This document shows, in pieces, positions 54,933 to 64,000 of a stretch of 64,000 nt of DNA. The stretch comes from Notospermus geniculatus. Lineage: Eukaryota; Nemertea; Pilidiophora; Heteronemertea; Lineidae. The DNA lies in assembly GCA_002633025.1 (NCBI GenBank), contig NMRB01000287.1:119734-183733 (forward strand). The letters run 5' to 3'. The notes under the pieces were generated by a model. That model was not told the DNA's origin and made no database searches. It was given only the letters and a program-made list of their open reading frames with translations. Positions within the stretch are counted from its first letter, which is position 1; each line of letters begins with the position of its first letter. The position numbers were made by a program, and so were the translations under genes.

Positions 54933-57225
54933 AAGCATATTTCAGAACAAAAACTTTCAAAGGCGTGTTGACTGGCAAAAATCGAAGCGTGGCCATCGTT
55001 TTGCATGACAAGAAGTCGCGTGGCACGAATACTGACGGAAATTGCCGAGATCGACCGAACGGGTAGGCGACGTCAGAGGCTGTGCCAAATATGGTCACGT
55101 TACGCTACTATTTCATTCATCACTCTACACGGCTAGAACTGATTGACCAATCAGGAAGATGGGCGCGAAGAGATGTGAATAGATTGCACATAAATTATTG
55201 ATTTTCGTTTTGAAGCGTGGTTGGCGGGCTGCTGTCGAAGAAAGTGAGCGAGTTTCCATTTCGTCAGTTGACAGAATGACTTTGGGGTTGGTCATAGGAT
55301 GAGAAAGGGCGCTCTGGATGGTACACCATGGGACCCCCCTCAATTTTTATTGCAGATTTGCACGAATCTCAGGACCCAACTTTTTGAAGGAAAAAAGCCG
55401 GATTTCCGGAAATAGCCGGAAAACTCTCATGCCTGCATATTGGAAGTTTAATCAGGCCGAAATTTGACGTGCTTGTAAAGGTCACCTAGAGAGAGGAAAA
55501 TATCAAGTTTGAGCACTCTGGGTCAAGCTGTTCCTGAGTTATAGCACTTGGATGATTTTCAGGTTACGCCACCTGGTGGCCGTATTGGATGTCCGATTGG
55601 GCCAAAACTTCACATACACATAAATGTCATCTAGAGGGAGCGACACAGCACATTTGATTGCTCTGGGTCAAGTCGTTCCTGAGTTACAGCACATTTGATG
55701 ATTTTCGGGTTACGTCACCTGGCGGCCATATTGGAAGTTTAATCAGGCCGAAATTTGACGTGCTTGTAAAGGTCACCTAGAGGGAGGAAAATATCAAGTT
55801 CGAGAACTCTGGGTCAAGCCGTTCCTGAGTTATAGCACTTGGTCGATTTTCAGGTTACGCCACCTGGCGGCCATATTGGATGTCCGATCGGACTGAAACT
55901 CGGTAGTTTTGAAGGTACCCCTCCAATACATGTTTGTGCAAGATATGAAGATGCTCAGTGAAATAATGAGGACCTGTGGCAGGTTCATCACTTTTGTAGA
56001 ACTTTGACCTCTGTGACCTTGAAAAGTAGGTCAAATCAAAAACCCGTTATATATGTTATGTATCCTAATTAGATACACCTATGATAAAAATTTGGAGACG
56101 ATCCAGTCATTAGTTCAGGAGTTATTGCAATTTTGTGTTTTTGGTTTTGGCCACCTGGAGGCCAAGCCAAGAATCAAATCGGACCGAAACTTGGTGTCAT
56201 AGGTCATCTGACCTAGGGGTATGTACCAAGTTTCAGATCAATAGCTCCAGCGGTTACGCAACGTGCCCTGCTAATGGCGACGGACGACGACGACGGACGA
56301 CAGACACCGCAGGATGGTAAAAGCTCACAAGTGAGCTAAAAATTCGGAGACGATCCAGTCGTTAGTTTACGAATTATTGGACTTCGAGTTTTCGTTTTGG
56401 CCACCTCAGGTGGCCTAGCTAAGAATCGAATCGACCGAAACTTGGTGCCATAGGTCATCTGACATAGTGGTTATGTACCAAGTTTCAGGTCAATAGCACC
56501 AGCGGTTATGAAATGTGCCACCAAAGTAGGTCAAATCAAAAACCCGTTATTTATGTTATTGTATCCTTATTAGATACACTTATGATAAAAATTTGGAGAT
56601 AAGGCAGTCATTAGTTCAAAAGTCATTGGACTTTTTGTGTTTTTGATTTTGGCCACCTGGTGGCCAAGCCAAGAATCGAATTGGACCGAAACTTGGCGTC
56701 ACAGGTCATCTGACGTAGGGGTATATATGAAGCAAGTTTCAGATCAATAGCTCCAGTGGTCAGAAAACGTGCCGTGCTAACGGACTAAGAAGACGGACAA
56801 CACATCACCACTACAGCTCAAGGTGAGCTAAACGTTCCACCCTGCACACTAATAATCAAAATGTAGGACTTTTCAGTTCACGTGACATGTCATGTGAACT
56901 GAAAACCACTAGATTAGCATGCAGAGTGGAATTTTTGTGAATACTAAAAAAGACCTTTTGCAGTGGAAATTGATTTTGCAATTGTCACCTAACAACAGTG
57001 GTATCACACTTCACAAATGCCACAATACTCAGTGATACTGGCCGTCAAAAAACACGTATCAACAGTAATACTACAGGTGATGACATCAAAATGTCGTGCA
57101 GTGAAGTTGTGACGTTGTCGTCGGTCATCAGAGGGTGGACCGCACTCTTCTACAACAAGCCGTATGGATGATCAACTTTGTTTCCCCTGGGTTTCCACAG
57201 CTATCCAGCTGCTGTTGTTTGATAA

Positions 57226-57959
57226 GGCCACACTTTTTTTATTCCTTGTTTCTCAAGCTTTTTTCAGCACCTCCATCAGAGGGCGGAAAAAATAAAATAA
57301 AAATGTTATTTTTTGATTTCTCGAAAGTTATCCAAGGTCTCTGAATAGCGGAGGAAAAGAAAATAATAATATTTTATTCCAAAATAAAGGGTCAACTGGT
57401 GGAAAAATGGTGGGACTGCATGATGATGGACACGGGGGAATACCAAACATCTATAAGCTTGAACAATGAGGCCACATCGACTGGCCTGTCCGATGTCGTA
57501 AGCCAGCCACTGGAACGTCTTTGTTCACCAAGTCACCAATTGTAATACATGTAGTATCATTGCTTATTTGTGTGTAGGCATGCTCAAATTTTGGTCTGAG
57601 GTGACGAGTCACCATGAACCATGCCATGTTGGATATGACAGGTTTCTGCACTGTACTGACAATCGGTAGAGCAAAGTGAAGATCTGCGCGAGACTGTTGG
57701 CATTTCAGTGACGTGGCATGTAGAACTGTCAGATTTTCAAAAGTCACATTTTTGAAAAATGTACCGGGTATTTTTGATCTCGGCCTCCTGACCGGCAGGC
57801 AGGATAAAAATTAAAATAAATTTTTATTTTTTTCCATTTTGGCGAGTTTTTGGAGCGGCGGGCTCGCGAAAACCCAGAAAAATGATTTTTTTTCCTTTTC
57901 ATTTCCCTATTTTGACCTAGCAGCGGGCTCGCGAAACCAGGAATAAAAAAAGTGTGGCC
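57226..57959. mobile_element. Harbinger-like element B
   Basis: The ends 'ggccacactttttttattcc' and 'ggaataaaaaaagtgtggcc' are flanked by TAA on both sides. It is the same family as 53861-54932 in the opposite orientation and about 50 bases longer than that copy without its insert. Confidence 0.8.
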
Positions 57960-58457
57960 TAACAGTCAGACGTAGGTAATTTTTGACTTGTTGTGTGCCC
58001 CAATGAAACTTCGAATTGCGAAAAAAATGGTGACCATTTGACAGCCAGTCATGTGAGAAGTGTGACATCAGTAGGAGACCATAAAAAACAGTAATTTTAC
58101 ATGACGTAATTAAACTTTTGACTCAAAATATGATAAGTTAACAGTTGTGCTTCCGTATTAGCTTTTAAACCCAGCACAGGATTTCAGGTTCATATTAAAG
58201 CTCGACGAGAGATGGCAATACGCGTAGTGAAATGCGTGTTTGTTTTGGTACTTTCAAGCATGCTCAGTGCAGGCATGGCAGGTGGCTCTCCCTGTCGCCG
58301 AATCTACACTGTTATTGGCATTCCACAGAAAATACCTGTATCACTTTGGTACTGATTTCGAGCCAGTGATATTCGGTGCTGGGCTTGTAAAGCCTTGCAG
58401 GCCGGAATAATTTTGGGAATAATCCTTCATCACGTCAAAAAATAGATGTCATTTTTA

Positions 58458-58826
58458 TGGGTGGCCAAAAGAAAATGCACAAGCACACTTCCACCAAGTT
58501 CAGTTCCAAACCAATGGTGTGAGCGGACAGAGAATCTTTCTTGGAAAAAATAACATCACATACCTTAATTCGGTCCAGTAGTTTTAGCTCCACAGAGCCA
58601 TTTTTGTGAAGCAAAGTCAGGGGTTCTTAATCAACTTTGCCGACAAACCGCGAAATTAAATTGACCAAGGGCCTCAATTTGGCTTTACAAAATATACTGA
58701 AGCGTGGACCGAATTGGAATGTCTTGGTGTCTTCTTTCTTCTGGAAAGATTCTCCATCCATTGCTTTCAGTAGTTTTTGGCTCTGGGTAGTGGAAGTCTT
58801 CTTGTGCGTTCTTTCGGGCCTGCCTG
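58458..58826. mobile_element. Mariner-like non-autonomous element, degraded
   Basis: 'gggtggccaaaagaaaatgc' followed by 'acaagcacacttcc', and on the right 'ggaagtcttcttgtgcgttc' followed by 'gggcctgcctg'. It is a diverged relative of 47002-47616. Confidence 0.55.
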
Positions 58827-58965
58827 CATTTGGCTAATTCTAACAAGAACAATCTGAAGGTTTTTTTGGCTTATTCTGATTGCTTGTGATCAACTAGTAT
58901 CATGTTGTTGTTTCACCAGGGACTAGAAGTTGCCGAAGAAAAACCATCAAGATCCAGACTGTAAG

Positions 58966-59384
58966 GGACGTATTCAATAAGGGTGTTTAGCTAAATCAGC
59001 GTACAAATTCTGCATTACACAGGTTATAGGCCTAGAAACTATTGTTCTACGTTCTGTAAGCTGCCTGATCCCTGGCATTTTACCCACACGATGATTACAC
59101 GCGTCTAACATTCCTGCGTCTTAGTGTAGGAGGACAATAGAAAGTGTTGGAAAAATTCTAGACAAGCCTTCCTGATCGTTCAACATTTCCTTCATGCTCT
59201 TTGACTTAGACGCAGGATAGTTAGACGCGTGTGATTATCCTGCGGGTAAACGCCTCTGGTGAACCACCGTACAGACATCAGACAATAGTTTTCTAGGCCT
59301 TTAACCTGTGTAATGCAGAATTTGTACGCTGATTAGGCCAAAACACCCTTAAACGTGCGATGATCACCCTTATTGAATACGGGC
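58966..59384. mobile_element. Fold-back element with GTATTCAATAAGGGTG ends
   Basis: 'cgtattcaataagggtg' and its complement bound the element. Further inverted blocks are 'cagcgtacaaattctgcatt' and 'acacgcgtctaac'. It has no coding signal. Confidence 0.75.
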
Positions 59385-59433
59385 CTATGTGTTAAAGCCT
59401 GACATACAGTAATGGAATTCGAATAAACATGTA

Positions 59434-59611
59434 CAGTGGAACCTCCGTTAACGGACACCTCTGCCAGGAGGACACCTCTCTATTAAGGACACCAAAGTTC
59501 AGTCCCAAATTGGTCATTTCTATTCATTTTAACCTCTGTAGTCAGGACAACTCTCAATTAAGGGCAGCATTTGTCAGTCCCGAAGGTGTCCGTAATAGAG
59601 AGGTTCCACTG
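59434..59611. mobile_element. Pogo/Tigger-like MITE
   Basis: The ends 'cagtggaacctc' and 'gaggttccactg' are inverted with TA on both sides (59432-59433, 59612-59613). The interior repeats 'ggacacct' units. Confidence 0.82.
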
Positions 59612-60383
59612 TAATGGTTTTGGAATAAACTCTCAAGTCACACTGGGGTTTTTTTGTAGGGGAAGCACGACTATTTCTGTTTTTGAATTTTCAACTTTAT
59701 AGGTTGCTCCGCCTCTCACTGTTTTTGACTGACGAATGGTGCCAGAAACGACAAACAAAAGCAAAAAGGATGCAAAATAAGTGATGGTGAATCTCACTCT
59801 CGTCTACATGAACTCCGGGGCTGTGGTACAGGGCGTGGGGCGGCCTGTGAGGTTAGAGGCTGAAGATGGTGCTGAGACCTGGATCTGAAGTTAGGTAAAT
59901 AAGGTAAATAAGTGTAAAAAGAAACAAAAATTACTTGTGTGCTGGTAAGAGGTGCAAGTTAGATAGTCAAATTTACAATGATGCGAAAATCAAGGCCACA
60001 CTCACTTGCCCAGGAGTTTTTCTGACAGTCCCGAGCAACCAATTCGTCGAGCACTGAGTTATTGGACTATTCAAGGTCAAATAAGGCTGTGTTAGACTGG
60101 AAAGGGTTATAGACCTTTCCAACAAAGATGATTGTCCAAGCGTGATATAACACTATAACTACCAAACACATCCTCTCAAACAATTTTTTTATCTAAACTT
60201 TTGTGCCCATGGCCCGCTTGACCAGCTTAGCATGCCAGCAGCCATTGAATCGTAATTAAAAGCCTCTGACGTCACATGGTGAGAACTGTTAGACTGTCAT
60301 ATGGTTGGAAAGGTCTGATTAGTGACATAGTGACTGGGATCCATGTATTGCATTAGGTAGCAATGACTTATGCAAACACTTAC

Positions 60384-60486
60384 GAGCCCTCTAATTCATC
60401 AGACGCCCTTCTCTGTTTACGTGGTTGAGGTCTCGGTGACTCCGATATACTTTCCAAATGATCTGGTGTCTTCCTACCTAACGAAG
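60384..60486 (-). CDS. MAP9: MAP9-like gene, exon 1 of those recognised (5' exons missing)
   Basis: A 103-base candidate exon. The acceptor 'tttttggcctttcAG' is at 60487, and the donor 'GTAAGTG' after 60384 is a consensus match. It begins with two bases of a split codon, then 33 codons, and leaves two bases that make Ser with exon 2, giving a run of acidic residues across the junction. The peptide includes 'GRKTPDHLESISESPRPQPR', disordered and rich in S-P and T-P, like exon 2. Phase and composition support it. The start codon and earlier exons were not found. Confidence 0.65.
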
Positions 60487-60742
60487 CTGAAAGGCCAAAA
60501 ACATAACAATATCACTAACCATTTTGCTACCATAGACCGATTTTCTGGTCCCTGATATCGTCGCATTCACTGCGAGGGAGCTTGTGCAGTGGCTCATTGT
60601 GATGTCACTTTTGACCAGCGGTCCACCATGTTGACAACGTCGACAACTTGTGCCGCCACGTGTAGATCACATCATGGTTGAAGTCACACACACTCCACTA
60701 GCGCTGAACAACAAAGTGCACCACGTGGGTCGACAATGTCAT

Positions 60743-61110
60743 TTGATGGCAATTTGACAACTACTGGCCATATTGGAAGTTGGATCACGTCTGAAATTGA
60801 TATGGTGCACCATCTGACCCATATCACTATGCCTCTACAATGTAAAGTTGATTGACCCAAAGGTTTTCAAGTAATGGAGCAGAATGCAAAATCCAAGATG
60901 GCCACCAGGCGGCCATATTGAAGTTGGAGCACACCTAAAATTGATATGGTGCATCCTCTAAACCATATCACTATGTCTCCAAAATATGCACCCATATCAC
61001 TATGACTCTACAATGTGAAGTTGATTGACCCAAAGGTTTTTAAGTAATGGAGCAGAATGCAAAGTCCAAGATGGCTACCAGGTGGCCATATTGGAAGTTG
61101 GTGCTCAAAA
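60743..61110. repeat. Tandem modules of 125-185 bases with GGCCATATTGGAAGTTGG
   Basis: 'ggccatattggaagttgg' recurs near 60768, 60910 and 61084, with 'ttgatatggtgca' and 'gttgattgacccaaaggttt' between. It is related in phrasing to the CCACCTGGCGGCCATATTGG modules of the palindrome-start family. Confidence 0.6.
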
Positions 61111-61509
61111 TGCAGTGTTGTCGCTAACAGCCGGGAACCGGGCGAAAAGCCCGCCTGGAAAGACTTGCGTGCCTGGCTGAGAAAATCTGGCCAATCGAAG
61201 AAACATTTCAGAAACTAGTTTTTCCGTTTTCCCCCTATCATTCCGTCATTTGTACAATGTTCATTCTTATTTATTTGATGAAATAAAGCCAGTAACGGCA
61301 GAATTACAAGTCGCAATTCACCTTCAGGTGTTCTCAATGCTGGCCCGACCGCTGCTCGCTTCCCGCCAATTCCACGCCCAGGCCACGTGTGGTCATTCCG
61401 ATTTCGACGAGGCATATCATGAGCGGGCAGCCGCCGCCAAAACGCGGTCGCGTAACCCTTCACGACTTCTTTGGAACTCGTTCAGTGAATTATCGCCAAC
61501 TAAAGCGGG

Positions 61510-61646
61510 TGATCCACTGTCGCGATTTTGGCTTCAGACGGGGTTGCGTTCTCTTGCGGTTACCTTATAAGGACTTCCGATTGCCATATAAGGCGATTGC
61601 AAGGGACCGCAACCCCGTCTCAAGCCCAAATCGCGACAGTGGATTC
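61510..61646. mobile_element. Hairpin element, about 60-base arms
   Basis: 'gatccactgtcgcgattttg' on the left and the complement of 'aaatcgcgacagtggattc' on the right, with 'gacggggttgcg' shared further in. The interior is short. Confidence 0.7.
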
Positions 61647-61744
61647 GCCGCTTAACTGACGAAATCGCCATGAATGCGGGAACACGTGCGCTCTCCCTCC
61701 GACTGCCACGCCGGCCGCAGTCTACATGGGGACTCCACTTCAAA

Positions 61745-61951
61745 ATGAAATTAAATCAATAATTTTTGCGCAATCCACATTATGTACTCTTCGCGACATA
61801 TTCGCGCCCTTCTTTCTGATTGGTCAATCAACTCCAGTCGTGAACAGTGATGAATGGAATAGTAGCATAACTGTGACCATATTTGGCACAGCCTCTGACG
61901 TCAAACACTCGGCCAATCGATCGGCAATTTCCGTCAGTATTCGTGCCAAGT
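61745..61951 (-). repeat. Inverted relative of 55017-55215
   Basis: Shared text includes 'gcacagcctctgacgtc', 'attggtcaatca' and 'ttccgtcagtattcgtgcca', all in the opposite orientation to the copy inside the transposon at 53721-55435. Confidence 0.65.
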
Positions 61952-62262
61952 GACTATTATATTTGTAACATGTGTAATGGCCGCCGCTCAGTACGATTTT
62001 TGATCGCAGATGCCAGGAAATTGGGTCTTTTATCCTGCAGTTTTCACCCCCTCGTGCTCCCCGCGGTAGCGCTGCGCGCTCCCTGAACCGGCCTTTGGCC
62101 ATCTTCCGTTATTTCCCTCCGAGGTCGCTCTCATCCCCGGTGTTGGCACGAAGTTTTACAGCAGTTTTTGGCCACATTGGGAGGCGCACGGAACTAGTTT
62201 TCGGGGGTCTGAAATGCCAGGAAATCGCGTCTAGGGTCATGTGAATTTTAAAACATTTTTCT

Positions 62263-62465
62263 AATTAATCTGCGTCATTAAGTTGTAAGTATGACATAAT
62301 GTATTGGTGCATTTCAGTGTTGTTGCTTCCCCGCCGCTCTGCGGGCGCGCTACGTGCGCCACCGGCTGTAATACTTCAGGACCCGTCTGTCGGATTCCTT
62401 AGCAACAACACTGAAATGCACCAATACATTATGTCATACTTACAACTTAATGACGCAGATTAATT
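62263..62465. mobile_element. Hairpin with perfect 65-base arms
   Basis: 62263-62327 and 62401-62465 are exact inverted repeats by eye, starting 'aattaatctgcgtcattaag'. The loop is 73 bases, GC-rich and unrelated. Sequence just outside the right arm ('gtgacacaggacgcactggt') also resembles 35865-35900. Confidence 0.8.
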
Positions 62466-63437
62466 GTAATTACAATAGCGTAGCAAATGTGACACAGGAC
62501 GCACTGGTAGTGAGATTGATGGGAACAGGAGGTGATCGATTGGTGTCGGTTTCTGAGTCATGTTGGAATTGGGCAATGTGGACCTCTCCTCGCACCCGAC
62601 AGCTTGCTAGCTGTCTAGTGTGAGGAGAGGTGTACGTCTTTAGCCATATATGGTTATGGTAAGTCATGCACTCATCAGTAAAGGCAGGCATTACATGGAG
62701 GCCATCTGACTTCAGCGTTGGAGAGAGAAGGTTTCGAGCGCTCTTCGGCACACTTCAGAAACCTACGGCGAGCTCATGAATATATAGTTTTCCACTCGAT
62801 CACGTATATGCCAAATTCTTAGGGTTATTTTTCACCTGTAAATTATATTTCACACTAGCTTTCAACGACCCACCCAACTTGAACTGCCTAAAATAACCTT
62901 CCACAGGCCTCTGTAACAGTCCTTCACGTTTGAAATCTCATTACCAGAAATACCTGACGGAACCTGATGCGCATGCGCCAGATCAGCCGCCCGAGCAGAC
63001 ATAGAGAATGCATTGACAGTTCAAATCTTCCCGGCTTTGCAGGTGGTGGAGTGCACCTACGTAATTTGCACGATTCATGTTAGAATCTTACATACCATAT
63101 CTCTTTTATTTGCTGGCCAAATTTCATCAACATTGGTCAGAATTTATATATTTACATGGTATGGTTGAAGTTTGACCATAGACTGCAACTGGGCCCTCGC
63201 TGAAACCCGAGAGTTTTGAAAAATCTTCTGTTTTTGAACTGCGTTATTGGCATTGCTGTGGGAGATCGTTTAGTTGCGCAATTCATGGCGTGATGGCGAC
63301 ACTTTCGACGACCACTCTGTCAAATTTGAAGGAATTCTGACAACTTTTACTCGTTTACATGGGGGGTCTGAAGTTGGGAGGTTTTTGAGAGTCTTTGGAC
63401 ATTTTTGATGGGATGTTAGTCCTATGATGCCAATAAG
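62466..63437. other. No recognised feature
   Basis: No exon with splice sites and no clear repeat. A short palindrome 'cctctcctcgcaccc...gtgaggagagg' lies at 62582-62630. Confidence 0.4.
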
Positions 63438-63759
63438 CAGGGTTTCCGCCAGGATTGTCAAGGAGGGGGGGAGAAAAAAAAATTCAAAAAAAAATTTTTT
63501 TTTCAAAAAATTTTTTTTGGTTTTTTTGGTTAAAAATGGCCTCCAGAGTCATTTTTTACACTCCAAAATGCAAAATTAGTCTTCCTTCTGCATGAAAATT
63601 GCATTTGAAATGTGACAAATTAAAGAAAAACACTACTGAAGTGAAAATAGTGATATTTGAAAAAGGTTAGTCTGCAAACTTGAGGGGGGGATATCCCCTC
63701 CTTGAAATTTTTGAGGAGGGGATTCATCCCCCCCATCCCCCCCTCTGGCGGAAACACTG
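63438..63759. mobile_element. hAT-like MITE (CAGGGTTTCCGCCAG ends)
   Basis: The left end 'cagggtttccgccag' and right end 'ctggcggaaacactg' are inverted with one mismatch. Inside are G- and C-runs and long A/T runs. The flanks share only 'ataag', so the 8-base duplication expected for hAT is not clean. After it, to 64000, nothing is recognised. Confidence 0.65.
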
Positions 63760-64000
63760 ATAAGTGCACTAAAATTACTCCAAATGTTGTTTTTCGGACG
63801 TGTATTTGCAGCAAATGTAAGGCCTAACACTGTATCCTCTAAGTCTCAGCCTCTTAGGTGATAAAAGAGACTTAAATTGGCCAGTTTTCCTCTCGTTCGT
63901 TTTGTCGTGGAGGCCGCCATTGTTAGTTTCTGATTGGTCGATGATCAGCGATAGTGGTGCCGCACACGGCTGTGCTAGGTCGGGTATTTCTGGTAATGTG

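Larger units (their letters stand above)
53721..55435. mobile_element. Transposon with CAGGCATGAGAG ends and 6-base duplication
   Basis: The ends 'caggcatgagag' and 'ctctcatgcctg' are inverted. 'catatt' is repeated at 53715-53720 and 55436-55441, and removing the insert restores the host module 'ggccatattggaagtttaat'. The right half (55017-55215) is homologous, inverted, to 61745-61951. I see no transposase, and the superfamily is uncertain. Confidence 0.8.
53421..56342 (+). mobile_element. Inner palindrome-start element, itself split
   Basis: It starts 'atgaaatggtccatggacca' and ends 'gctcacaagtgagctaaaaa'. It has several CCACCTGG(C/T)GGCC modules of about 150 bases, then the tail blocks 'gaccttgaaaagtaggtcaa' and 'ccagcggttacg', and a GACGACGACGG microsatellite. 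A 1.7-kb transposon splits one module at 53720/55436. Confidence 0.75.
53142..56832 (+). mobile_element. Outer palindrome-start element, split by a second copy
   Basis: The left part (53142-53420) starts 'tggtccatggaccatgtg' and stops at 'gatgcaccatgata'. The right part (56343-56832) resumes at 'ttcggagacgatccagtc' and ends with 'aggtgagctaaa'. In an uninterrupted copy (56060-56110) these two parts are contiguous, so the element was split by insertion at the A-run. Confidence 0.72.

Noticed and set aside
59815-59890. Possible extra minus-strand exon ('acttcAG' acceptor, GTAGAC donor)
   Set aside because: The only fully open frame ends in phase 1, which fits neither neighbour, and exons 1 and 2 already join in phase.

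Overview
The window is draft nuclear DNA from an animal, most likely a marine invertebrate. A tandem family of single-exon class A GPCRs, a BEL/Pao retrotransposon, spliced exons whose predicted protein resembles vertebrate MAP9, many short inverted-repeat transposons, tRNA-derived SINEs and frequent 'tacatgta' and 'taggccta' motifs all point that way. An echinoderm, lancelet or hemichordate would fit, but the sequence alone does not fix the phylum. There are two sized gaps (17031-17263 and 34103-34810) and isolated single Ns at 8881, 11971, 20517, 39492 and 48405.

Region 1 (about 0.6-10.6 kb) is a direct tandem array of five closely related rhodopsin-like receptor genes, all on the + strand. 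Copies 2, 3 and 5 are intact (344, 344 and 343 aa). Copy 1 is broken by two small deletions. Copy 4 is broken by a 40-base micro-inversion in TM6 plus an 11-base insertion. The duplicated unit includes the 5' flank (with a TATA-like box) and the 3' flank. An orphan 3' flank at 620-910 shows that a further copy once lay upstream.

Region 2 (about 12.3-17.0 kb) is a BEL/Pao LTR-retrotransposon body: coiled-coil Gag N-terminus, Gag, zinc knuckles, aspartic protease, reverse transcriptase, RNase H and the start of integrase. It has a frame break near 12902 and is cut by the first gap. No LTR was recognised.

Region 3 (about 17.2-31 kb) holds almost no genes. It is a series of large fold-back elements, some with arms built of tandem subrepeats, plus minisatellites and MITEs.

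Region 4 (about 31.1-60.5 kb) is the body of one minus-strand gene. Seven exons with matching splice phases run from 60486 down to a stop at 31160. The product is a MAP9-like microtubule-associated protein. Its 5' exons lie outside what I can recognise. The introns are packed with transposons: mariner-like pairs with GGGTGGCC ends, pogo-like MITEs, SINEs, and an abundant family that starts with a palindrome and ends with a hairpin. The clearest nest is at 53142-56832, where five elements sit one inside another. Region 5 (60.5-64 kb) contains more inverted repeats and no recognised gene.

The receptor cluster, the retrotransposon and the MAP9-like gene are independent units, and I see no functional link between them.
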